Positions 7,588 to 13,522 of a stretch of DNA of 15,999 nucleotides are shown here, piece by piece. The notes beneath the pieces were generated by a model. It saw only the letters and a program-made list of their open reading frames with translations, had not been told where the DNA came from and did not search any database. Source of the stretch: HGM13634 sp045537285 (lineage in GTDB: Bacteria; Bacillota; Clostridia; TANB77; CAG-508); assembly GCA_045537285.1 (NCBI GenBank), contig JAZSPC010000048.1, positions 1-15,999 of the forward strand. The letters are read 5' to 3'. How positions within the stretch are numbered: position 1 is the stretch's first letter; every line of letters begins with the position of its first letter. A program made the position numbers and the translations under genes.

Positions 7588-7803
7588 ATGTTTACAAATA
7601 AAAACTTTTCTTTAACTAATAAAGAATATGAAGAGATTAAAGAATGGGCTGATACGCATGAATGTACTGCAAGATGCAGAGATAGAAATAGTCTGTCATG
7701 TTGCGGAGGTGAAATTTCTGTAATATTTACTCCTACCACAATCGGTACAGCTATATCAGCTCAATGCATCTGCGGTAAAACTTTTGAATTAGATAATTTA
7801 TAA
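7588..7803 (+). CDS. Small Cys-containing protein, possible zinc-binding
   Basis: This 71-residue protein starts at ATG 7588, preceded by AGGAGG at a 7-nt spacing; that signal rules out the longer frame from 7519. It begins with a charged helix (NKEYEEIKEWADTHE). It holds six Cys: HECTARC at about 28-32, a CC pair in SLSCCGGE, and CIC in AQCICGK near the end. The middle FTPTTIGTAISAQC would be beta-rich. The arrangement suggests a small zinc-binding fold, and no signal peptide is seen, so it is probably cytoplasmic. I do not recognise a characterised family. It is a single-gene unit with its own promoter and a strong terminator. It is divergent from the ABC exporter genes and may share their regulator. 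Confidence 0.75.
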   Translation: MFTNKNFSLTNKEYEEIKEWADTHECTARCRDRNSLSCCGGEISVIFTPTTIGTAISAQCICGKTFELDNL

Positions 7804-7810
7804 TTCAATA

Positions 7811-7846
7811 AAAGACTTGATAACTTACTCTATCAAGTCTTTTTCC
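7811..7846 (+). terminator. Intrinsic terminator of the small Cys protein gene
   Basis: AAAGACTTGATA (7811-7822) and TATCAAGTCTTT (7831-7842) form a perfect 12-bp stem followed by a T-rich tract, 8 bp after the stop codon. Confidence 0.88.
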
Positions 7847-7960
7847 TTTTTATTAAATAATAACAACTTAATATAAGTTATAATAATATTTAAGGTATTA
7901 AATTATTTTATATTTTTCATTTTGATTAAATAAAGAATTTAAAATTATTTGAAATAAATT

Positions 7961-8257
7961 TTAAGAAATTAATTGTCTAGGCAAATTTCTTGCCGAATGC
8001 CAAATTCTATGGATTACAATTTTATTAGATTGAACTTCATAAATTATTCTATATGATTTGTATATTAGTTCTCTAAAATGCATCAAATTACGTTCAGGAA
8101 CTTTTCTTCCCATATATGGAAACATCTTCAAGTTCTCAGTTGATTTTACTATTCCATTTATAGTTTTTACAGCATAATATACTGAGTCTTGGTAGATATA
8201 GCTATAAATTTGAAGAATATCATAATCAGAGATTTCCGACCATTCTATTTGGACCAA
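7961..8257 (-). CDS. ParE/RelE-type toxin, copy 1
   Basis: The 98-residue protein has the RelE/ParE fold signature: an N-terminal strand (VQIEW), helices with IYSYIYQDSVYYAV, then GRKVPE, the RELIYKSYRIIYEV strand pair, and IHRIWHSAR near the end. Members of this superfamily poison either gyrase (ParE-like) or mRNA on the ribosome (RelE-like). The SYRIIYEV...HSAR pattern is commonly annotated ParE-like, but the target is not certain. The start is TTG at 8257, with GGAG 7 nt upstream; the paralog uses a TTG at the matching place. The gene overlaps the antitoxin end by 32 bp in another frame, consistent with translational coupling. Confidence 0.85.
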   Translation of the reverse strand: MVQIEWSEISDYDILQIYSYIYQDSVYYAVKTINGIVKSTENLKMFPYMGRKVPERNLMHFRELIYKSYRIIYEVQSNKIVIHRIWHSARNLPRQLIS

Positions 8258-8441
8258 ATATGTGCTCCATTATTTCTTCTGTTGTATAATATTTTGCTAT
8301 ACCTAGTTCTTCTTTTTTATGATTTAGTTCAATTGCAACTATAATTGCATCTGATTCTGGTAAAGTGTAATCGTATGCTAATTTTTCTAATTCTTCAACT
8401 GGTTTACTTCTATAATATTGTATCTTTTCTTCATTAGTCAT
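8226..8441 (-). CDS. Antitoxin partner of ParE-type toxin, copy 1
   Basis: This 71-residue acidic protein begins MTNEEKIQYYRSKPVEELEKL and contains LPESDAII and a C-terminal YYTTEEIMEHIFG. It lies directly upstream of, and overlaps, the toxin gene, the usual order for type II systems. It is clearly related to the antitoxin at 9872-10078. I see no ribbon-helix-helix or Phd signature that I can assign with confidence, so the DNA-binding fold is unknown. ATG at 8441 follows AAAGGAG at an 8-nt spacing. A palindrome just downstream of the promoter is a likely autoregulation site. Stop is TGA. Confidence 0.78.
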   Translation of the reverse strand: MTNEEKIQYYRSKPVEELEKLAYDYTLPESDAIIVAIELNHKKEELGIAKYYTTEEIMEHIFGPNRMVGNL

Positions 8442-8492
8442 ATTACCATCTCCTTTATTGTTTTGATATTAATAATTTAATACCTTGCACAT

Positions 8493-8521
8493 ATTATATT
8501 TTTAAATTGGTTATTTGTCAA
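8493..8521 (-). promoter_or_regulatory. Promoter of toxin-antitoxin operon 1
   Basis: TTGACA (8521-8516) and TATAAT (8498-8493), 17 bp apart, are both consensus. The predicted start of transcription falls on the first base of the inverted repeat at 8486. The palindrome GATATTAA-TAAT-TTAATACC follows at once and may be the operator. Confidence 0.75.
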
Positions 8522-8573
8522 TTATTTCGTTTGATTTGTCTCAAAAAGTTTTTGACATATTTCGACTTTGTTA

Positions 8574-8606
8574 TATAAAAAAAGAAGAACATAAATAGTT
8601 CTTCTT
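8574..8606 (-). terminator. Intrinsic terminator of the efflux permease gene
   Basis: On the minus strand AAGAAGAAC and GTTCTTCTT form a 9-bp stem followed by TTTTTTATA. The stem begins within the permease stop codon. Confidence 0.8.
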
Positions 8607-9450
8607 AAAAAATTAAATCTAATATAATCCCTGAAATCGCACCAACTAAGTATAGTATTCCTAAAATTGTAAAGTTTTCTTTTTTATTTTTATTTACTCT
8701 AAATAATACTAAAATTCCTATTCCAGAGTTTACAAGTAACCCTGCTATCATTGAACCCATACTTATTATATTCTCTAAATATAGCTGTGTTAGTATTACA
8801 GATGAGGCACAGTTAGGTATTAAACCTACTAAACTTGAAATTAGTGGTCCGACTACTGGTACATTTAATACCAAACCTGCAATATTATCTTCACCGACAA
8901 ATTCTATGATTAAATTTAATATAAAACTAATTACTAAGATATATGCAAATATTTGTAGTGTATGTATTAATGAAGATTTAAATATTCCACTTTCTTCACA
9001 ATGGCAATGCTCTTCATCACATAATTTATGTATTTCTTCTTTACTATCTTCTACCTTCTTTTTTCTAAATATTAAATCAACTAGCATACCAACAGCTATT
9101 GCTATTCCTAGCTTTATTAATAGTATTGTAATAATTGTTCCAACAGGCACTGCTTCTGATATTAATATTGGAAGCATTTCATCTGATGTTGAAAGAAATA
9201 TTGCAATTAATGTTCCCATTGTTACAATTCGTCCAGCATAGAGATTAGATGCCGCTGCTGAAAATCCACATTGTGGAACTATTCCTAAAACTCCACCTAA
9301 AACAGGTCCAAATTTACCAGCCTTTTGTATTATATGCGTTGTTTTATCTACTGCCTTTTGTTCTATATATTCAATTACTAAATATGCTAAAAATAGAAAT
9401 GGTAATAATTTTATTGTATCAATTAATGTATGTTTTAAAACATGTAACAT
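8605..9450 (-). CDS. Predicted heavy-metal/manganese efflux permease (ArsP_2-like)
   Basis: The 281-residue membrane protein has two related halves, each with a Pro-x-Cys motif in a hydrophobic segment: PQCGFSAAASNLYAG (59-73) and PNCASSVILTQLYL (212-225). Together with FLSTSDEMLPIL (85-96), these match the putative 10-helix heavy-metal exporter family also annotated 'putative manganese transporter' or 'arsenic efflux'. The cytoplasmic linker has a Cys/His/Asp-rich stretch (CDEEHCHCEE, 144-153) that could bind metal. The substrate is inferred from the family only. ATG at 9450 follows AAGGAG. It has its own promoter with a palindrome just downstream, and a terminator at its end. It sits between two related toxin-antitoxin operons. 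Confidence 0.78.
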   Translation of the reverse strand: MLHVLKHTLIDTIKLLPFLFLAYLVIEYIEQKAVDKTTHIIQKAGKFGPVLGGVLGIVPQCGFSAAASNLYAGRIVTMGTLIAIFLSTSDEMLPILISEAVPVGTIITILLIKLGIAIAVGMLVDLIFRKKKVEDSKEEIHKLCDEEHCHCEESGIFKSSLIHTLQIFAYILVISFILNLIIEFVGEDNIAGLVLNVPVVGPLISSLVGLIPNCASSVILTQLYLENIISMGSMIAGLLVNSGIGILVLFRVNKNKKENFTILGILYLVGAISGIILDLIF

Positions 9451-9462
9451 CTTTCGTACTCC

Positions 9463-9481
9463 TTAAAATAAACTATTTTAA
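9463..9481. promoter_or_regulatory. Palindrome in the permease leader, possible operator
   Basis: TTAAAATA-aac-TATTTTAA is a perfect 8-bp inverted repeat lying between the -10 box and the ribosome binding site. A repressor bound here would block transcription. The regulator is unknown. Confidence 0.4.
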
Positions 9482-9482
9482 T

Positions 9483-9511
9483 AATATAACATATTTTTCC
9501 ATTTTTATCAA
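9483..9511 (-). promoter_or_regulatory. Promoter of the efflux permease gene
   Basis: TTGATA (9511-9506) and TATATT (9488-9483) are 17 bp apart, about 30 bp before the start codon. The promoter sits in the short gap next to the end of toxin-antitoxin cassette 2. Confidence 0.55.
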
Positions 9512-9597
9512 TACTTGTACATAATTATTTAAGGTATTAAATTATTTTTTCTTTTCTTGATTATTAAATAAAGATTAAAAATTATTTGAATTAAATT

Positions 9598-9894
9598 TTA
9601 AGAAATTAATTTTTGTGGCAATAACCTTGCCGAATGCCAAATTCTACGGATAAAAATTCTATTACCTTGAACTTCATAAATTATTCTATATGATTTGTAT
9701 ATTAGCTCTCTTATTTGCACTAAATCATACTCAGGTACTTTTCTTCCCATATATGGAGAAAACTTTAAATTTTCAGTTGCCTTTACTATTTCATTTACAG
9801 TTTTTATAGCATAATATACAGAATCTTTATAGATATAATTATATATTTGAATCAGATTCTTTTCCGATCTTCTAAGCCAGTTTAACTTTACCAA
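9598..9894 (-). CDS. ParE/RelE-type toxin, copy 2
   Basis: Like copy 1 this is 98 residues and aligns with it without gaps. YMGRKVPE, RELIYKSYRIIYEVQ and the IWHSAR stretch are conserved; the N-terminal strand and first helix (VKLNWLRRSEKNLIQ) differ. The differences may separate the two antitoxin pairings. The start is TTG at 9894, equivalent to that of copy 1. GAGG lies about 15 nt upstream, a weak placement, so translation probably depends on coupling to the antitoxin gene, which it overlaps by 23 bp. The gene looks intact. Confidence 0.85.
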   Translation of the reverse strand: MVKLNWLRRSEKNLIQIYNYIYKDSVYYAIKTVNEIVKATENLKFSPYMGRKVPEYDLVQIRELIYKSYRIIYEVQGNRIFIRRIWHSARLLPQKLIS

Positions 9895-10078
9895 ATATAT
9901 GACTTAAAACCTCTTCTGTTGTATAATATACAGCTATTCCCAATTCTTCTTCTTTATGTTGTTGCTCTATTGTTGCTATTATTGAATCTGATTCTGGTAA
10001 ATTTGGATCTTCTAATATTTCCTCTAATTCTTCAATTGTTTTACTTCTATAATATTGTATCTTTTCTTGATTAGTCAT
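9872..10078 (-). CDS. Antitoxin partner of ParE-type toxin, copy 2
   Basis: This 68-residue protein is related to the antitoxin of copy 1: shared MTN-EKIQYYRSK, LPESD, EEELGIA and YYTTEE-HIFG. The middle has changed (EEILEDPN), and the C-terminus, which overlaps the toxin reading frame, is different (KVKLA). Divergence is as expected for a pair kept functionally separate. ATG at 10078 follows AAAGGAG. The same promoter and palindrome arrangement lies upstream as in copy 1. Confidence 0.78.
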   Translation of the reverse strand: MTNQEKIQYYRSKTIEELEEILEDPNLPESDSIIATIEQQHKEEELGIAVYYTTEEVLSHIFGKVKLA

Positions 10079-10129
10079 AAATACCCACTCCTTTGTAGTT
10101 TGATATTAATAATTTAATACCTTAGCCCT

Positions 10130-10158
10130 ATTATATTTCCCACTTGGTTATTTGTCAA
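10130..10158 (-). promoter_or_regulatory. Promoter of toxin-antitoxin operon 2
   Basis: TTGACA (10158-10153) and TATAAT (10135-10130) are both consensus, 17 bp apart. As in copy 1, exactly 6 bp separate the -10 box from the inverted repeat. Confidence 0.75.
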
Positions 10159-10194
10159 TAATTTTCTTTCGACATAATTCAACAAATTAACAAC

Positions 10195-10223
10195 TTTACA
10201 TATTATGTTAAATATGATATAAT
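10195..10223 (+). promoter_or_regulatory. Promoter of the 69-residue protein gene
   Basis: TTTACA (10195-10200) and TATAAT (10218-10223) are 17 bp apart. The segment TTAAATATGATATAAT closely resembles the promoter at 7487-7515. Confidence 0.65.
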
Positions 10224-10255
10224 GCCTCCATCTCAAATTTTAGGAGGATAGATTA

Positions 10256-10465
10256 ATGTACTACTACTTTGTATCTTACACATTTTCAGATCCTAGTGCC
10301 AGAGGTAATGGTTTTGGTAATATGGGAGTAAAAGCCAATAAGCTTATCACTAGTATGGATGATCTTCAAGAAGTAGTTGATAAACTTTCAGAACAAATGC
10401 CTAATTTCTCTAATTTCATTATTCTGAACTTTCAATTACTAAGAGAAGAACCTGATGCTGAATAA
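10256..10465 (+). CDS. Small hypothetical protein, 69 residues
   Basis: The protein begins MYYYFVSYTF, followed by a Gly-rich turn (ARGNGFGNMGV), a helix (SMDDLQEVVDKLSEQM) and a hydrophobic strand (FIILNFQLL). This reads as a small alpha/beta protein without membrane segments. Short proteins with a YYxxYxF...GNGFG...I(T/S)S...D(L/I) layout occur as uncharacterised genes in Firmicutes and phages; I cannot assign a function. ATG at 10256 follows AGGAGG with 8-nt spacing. It has its own promoter and terminator, is convergent with the P-type ATPase gene and divergent from toxin-antitoxin operon 2. Confidence 0.75.
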   Translation: MYYYFVSYTFSDPSARGNGFGNMGVKANKLITSMDDLQEVVDKLSEQMPNFSNFIILNFQLLREEPDAE

Positions 10466-10482
10466 AAAACATTAAATCTAAG

Positions 10483-10513
10483 AAAAGAGAACTAAAATTT
10501 TCAGTTCTCTTTT
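10483..10513. terminator. Bidirectional terminator between convergent genes
   Basis: AAAAGAGAACT (10483-10493) and AGTTCTCTTTT (10503-10513) form an 11-bp stem with a T tract on each strand. It lies 17 bp after the small plus-strand gene and 8 bp after the P-type ATPase stop, so it can serve both. Confidence 0.85.
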
Positions 10514-10521
10514 AATTTTTA

Positions 10522-13221
10522 TCATTCTAATTCTGCTCCATTTACTTTTAACAACTTAAATAACTCAACAACTGCAATTGGTGCAAATACTAGTAATACT
10601 ACTTCAACTAAGTTTTGTGTTGGTAATACTACTATGTTAAATATATCTCTTAATGCTGGTACAAACATTATTACAAGCATTAATGCTGCTGAACCTAATA
10701 CTGCAAGTATTAATTTTGAGTTGTTAAATACTTTTGTTTTAAATAAAGAGTTTTTATTGTCTCTTACATTAAATACATGTACTAATTCTGATAATGCTAA
10801 AACAAAGAATGCCATCGTTTGACCTATTTGTATTTTCATATGTTGGTCTTCAACCCCTGGTGTAGCTAAACCTATTATAAAGGCTGCAAGTGTAAGTAAT
10901 CCAACCATTATACCTTGATATACAACTCTCCATGTCATACCTTTTGTAAATATACCTTTTGTTTTCTTAGGCTTTTTATTCATTATACCTTTTTCTGCTG
11001 GGTCAACCGCTAATGCTAATGCTGGAAGCGAGTCTGTTACTAAGTTAATCCATAATATTTGAATTGGAAGTAATGGTTCTAATCCACTTATATCTGTAAT
11101 TCCAAACCAATTTGCTAAAAGTGGTGTCATAAGTATCGCTGTAAATAATACTATAATTTCACCTACGTTACTTGAAAGTAGGAATTGTATTGCTTTTAAT
11201 ATATTTCCATATATACGTCTTCCTTCTTCTACTGCTGCTACAACTGTTGCAAAATTATCATCTGTTAAGATAACATCTGCTGCTTCTTTTGATACGTCCG
11301 TACCAACTATTCCCATTGCACAACCAATATCTGCATTTTTAAGCGCTGGTGCATCATTAACGCCATCACCTGTCATGGCAACTATTTCTCCATTTGCTTG
11401 CCAAGCTCTTACTATTCTTACTTTATGTTCAGGAGCAACTCTTGCATATACTGAGTAATTTCTAATATTTTTAATTAAATCTTCATCACTCATTTTTTCA
11501 AGTTCTGCACCTGTTATCGCTTCTGATTCATCTTCTAATATCCCTAATTGTTTTGCTATTGCTGTTGCTGTAATTTTATGGTCACCTGTAATCATTACAG
11601 TTTTTATTCCTGCTGTTTTACATTTTTCAACAGCTTGCTTAGCTTCTTCTCTTGGTGGATCTATCATACCAACCATACCAACAAAAGTTAAATGTGATTC
11701 AATTTCTTTCATCTCTTCGTTTGTTGGAACATGATCTATTTCTTTATATGCAAAACCTAAAACTCTTAATGCATTTTTTGCTAATCCTTCATTAGTTTCA
11801 TCAATTGTTTTCTTGTAATCTTCTAAATCGTTTTTAATTTCTTCATTTAATATATAGTTATCACATCTTTTTAACAACTCATCTACTGCACCTTTTGTAT
11901 AAACAAAATATTTACCATTTAGCTCATGTACAGTTGTCATTAATTTTCTATCTGAATCAAAAGGAAGTTCTGCAAGTCTTGGTGTACTTAATACTTCTTC
12001 AACATCAATATCCATTTTCATTCCCATATCAATTAACGCTGTTTCTGTTGGGTCACCTGTTAATTCATTGTTTGGTCCTACTTTTGTATCATTACAAAGC
12101 ATTGATATATATATTAACTTTTCTAATTCGTTATTTATTTTTATTTCTTTATTTACTTCAATCATATAGTTGTTAGTAAATATTTTTTGTACTGTCATTT
12201 TATTTTGTGTTAATGTACCAGTTTTATCAGAACATATAACTGAGGCACTACCAAGTGTTTCTACTGCTGGAAGTTTTTTAACAATAGCATTTCTTTTTAC
12301 CATTCTTTGAACACCTATTGCAAGAACTATTGTAGAAACTGCTGCTAATCCTTCTGGAATTGCTGCAACTGCTAAACTTACTGATGTCATAAACATATGA
12401 ACTGGTTCTTTACCATACATTATGCCAACTATAAATATAATTACACATATTACTAATGCGGCAATACCTAATGTTTTACCTAATTTATTTAATTTTTCTT
12501 GAAGTGGTGTTGTTCCTTCTTCTGTTGAATTTATTATAGAAGCTATTTTACCAACTTCTGTGTTCATTCCAGTTTCAACAACAATACCTTTTCCTCTACC
12601 ATAAGTAATTAAGCTAGAAGAAAATAGCATATTTAATCTATCCCCTAATGGAACTTCATTTCCTTCAATTACTTCACTAGATTTTTCTACTGGAACAGAC
12701 TCACCAGTTAAAGCTGATTCTTGTGATTTTAGATTAACTGCTTCAATTATTCTTAAATCTGCTGGAACATAGTCACCTGTATCTAGTACTACTATATCTC
12801 CTGGTACTAAATCTCTTGATGGCACAATTATCATTTTTCCATCTCTAATAACTTTTGAAGCATGAGCACTTAATTTTTGAAGTGCCTCTAATGATTTTTC
12901 AGCTTTGTTTTCTTGTGCTACACCAATTACTGCATTTACAACAACTACTACTAATATAATTATTGTATCTGTAATTCCTTCTCCTTCTGCGACACCAACT
13001 ACACCTGATACTATTGCAGCTATAATTAGAACAATTATCATAAAATCTTTAAATTGTTCTAAGAATTTAACAAGTAAAGTTTTTTTCTTTTTTGCTTCTA
13101 GCTCATTATACCCATACTTTTCTCTTGCCGCCTTTACTTGTTCTTCTGTTAAACCTTTCTCCATATTAGAGTTTAACTTTTCAATCACATTTTTGGTTTC
13201 TTGATTAAACCAGTTTTCCAT
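10522..13221 (-). CDS. SERCA/PMR1-like P-type cation ATPase (Ca2+/Mn2+ export)
   Basis: The 899-residue ATPase is full length. An N-terminal cation-ATPase domain is followed by the actuator motif TGES (172-175), M4 with AIPEGL (Glu290), the phosphorylation site DKTGTLT (Asp332), the nucleotide domain with KGA (about 443-445), and the hinge TGDGVND (617-623). M5 has SSNVGE (Asn685, Glu688) and M6 has NLVTD (Asn726, Asp730), as in SERCA pumps, pointing to Ca2+ and/or Mn2+ export. The yybP-ykoY riboswitch in its leader favours Mn2+ as a physiological substrate. ATG at 13221 follows AGGAGG at 6 nt. The frame stays open for 20 more codons, but these lie in the riboswitch terminator and are not part of the protein. 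Confidence 0.93.
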   Translation of the reverse strand: MENWFNQETKNVIEKLNSNMEKGLTEEQVKAAREKYGYNELEAKKKKTLLVKFLEQFKDFMIIVLIIAAIVSGVVGVAEGEGITDTIIILVVVVVNAVIGVAQENKAEKSLEALQKLSAHASKVIRDGKMIIVPSRDLVPGDIVVLDTGDYVPADLRIIEAVNLKSQESALTGESVPVEKSSEVIEGNEVPLGDRLNMLFSSSLITYGRGKGIVVETGMNTEVGKIASIINSTEEGTTPLQEKLNKLGKTLGIAALVICVIIFIVGIMYGKEPVHMFMTSVSLAVAAIPEGLAAVSTIVLAIGVQRMVKRNAIVKKLPAVETLGSASVICSDKTGTLTQNKMTVQKIFTNNYMIEVNKEIKINNELEKLIYISMLCNDTKVGPNNELTGDPTETALIDMGMKMDIDVEEVLSTPRLAELPFDSDRKLMTTVHELNGKYFVYTKGAVDELLKRCDNYILNEEIKNDLEDYKKTIDETNEGLAKNALRVLGFAYKEIDHVPTNEEMKEIESHLTFVGMVGMIDPPREEAKQAVEKCKTAGIKTVMITGDHKITATAIAKQLGILEDESEAITGAELEKMSDEDLIKNIRNYSVYARVAPEHKVRIVRAWQANGEIVAMTGDGVNDAPALKNADIGCAMGIVGTDVSKEAADVILTDDNFATVVAAVEEGRRIYGNILKAIQFLLSSNVGEIIVLFTAILMTPLLANWFGITDISGLEPLLPIQILWINLVTDSLPALALAVDPAEKGIMNKKPKKTKGIFTKGMTWRVVYQGIMVGLLTLAAFIIGLATPGVEDQHMKIQIGQTMAFFVLALSELVHVFNVRDNKNSLFKTKVFNNSKLILAVLGSAALMLVIMFVPALRDIFNIVVLPTQNLVEVVLLVFAPIAVVELFKLLKVNGAELE

Positions 13222-13240
13222 AAGATTCCTCCTTCTAAAC

Positions 13241-13294
13241 GAAAACAAAAAGACTCCTAAAAGTGGAAGTTTTGTCTCCATTTTTAAAAGTCTT
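13241..13294 (-). terminator. Riboswitch expression-platform terminator
   Basis: On the minus strand AAGACT-TT-TAAAA-A-TGGA pairs with TCCA-C-TTTTA-GG-AGTCTT (arms at 13250-13294; two U-G wobbles and one mismatch), followed by TTTTTGTTTTC. The 5' arm overlaps the 3' half of aptamer stem P1, so ligand binding should prevent the terminator and turn the gene on. Confidence 0.85.
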
Positions 13295-13368
13295 GCTTAC
13301 CTTTAAGGTTACTAACCAGATTTTTAATCGCGTTTGTTGATTAGTAGTTTTTCAAGCTACTCCCTTTT
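13286..13368 (-). ncRNA. yybP-ykoY (Mn2+) riboswitch aptamer
   Basis: On the minus strand the aptamer opens with AAAAGGGAGTAGC and closes with GTAAGCAAGACTTTT. These match the two conserved loops of the yybP-ykoY family, (G)GGGAGUAGC and GCAAGAC. P1 is AAAAG paired with CTTTT. The spacing of about 80 nt and the terminator that shares the P1 3' strand fit the family. These riboswitches bind Mn2+ and activate efflux genes, including P-type ATPases. Only three G's precede AGTAGC instead of the more usual four. Confidence 0.88.
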
Positions 13369-13386
13369 AATATATAAATTTATTGT

Positions 13387-13415
13387 ATTTTATCATTGGT
13401 TATTATAAAAATCAA
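13387..13415 (-). promoter_or_regulatory. Promoter of the riboswitch-ATPase transcript
   Basis: TTGATT (13415-13410) and TAAAAT (13392-13387) are separated by 17 bp, giving a start about 12 nt before the aptamer. TATATT nearer the aptamer is a weaker alternative -10. Confidence 0.45.
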
Positions 13416-13455
13416 TATTTAAATACAAATAAATTTATATTATCTTTAAAATTTT

Positions 13456-13493
13456 AAAAAGCCAATATAGTTCTCATACTATATTGACTTTTT
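13456..13493 (-). terminator. Terminator of the Cys-rich prepilin-like gene pair
   Basis: On the minus strand AAAAAGTCAATATAGT pairs with ACTATATTGGCTTTTT (one mismatch) and runs into a T-rich tract, about 30 bp after the stop codon of the second gene. Confidence 0.85.
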
Positions 13494-13522
13494 CATTATA
13501 TAATAATTAACAAATCATCTGC

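Larger units (their letters stand above)
7892..8486. mobile_element. Inverted-repeat-bounded toxin-antitoxin cassette, copy 1
   Basis: AAGGTATTAAATTATT (7892-7907) and its exact reverse complement (8471-8486) bracket the toxin-antitoxin pair. Cassette length is 595 bp. The same pair of repeats bounds the second operon (9531-10123). Similarity between the copies continues a little past the repeats, through the promoter on one side and ATTT on the other. So the repeats may be control sites rather than true ends. No transposase is inside; if mobile, it would be non-autonomous. Confidence 0.45.
9531..10123. mobile_element. Inverted-repeat-bounded toxin-antitoxin cassette, copy 2
   Basis: The same 16-bp repeat as copy 1 lies at 9531-9546, with its exact reverse complement at 10108-10123; cassette length is 593 bp. 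All four repeat instances are identical, although the enclosed proteins have diverged substantially. The surrounding conserved block on the promoter side is 25 bp identical between copies. Mobility is inferred; a shared regulatory role is the alternative. Confidence 0.45.

Noticed and set aside
7488..7739. Minus-strand frame of 83 codons
   Set aside because: Antisense to the well-supported small gene at 7588-7803 and its promoter; no ribosome binding site.
8541..8555. Palindrome TCAAAAA-G-TTTTTGA upstream of toxin-antitoxin promoter 1
   Set aside because: A/T-run palindromes are expected by chance in such AT-rich DNA, and copy 2 has no equivalent.
13222..13281. N-terminal 20-codon extension of the P-type ATPase
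   Set aside because: The extension lies within the riboswitch terminator and its T tract, while ATG 13221 has an ideal AGGAGG site and matches normal family starts.
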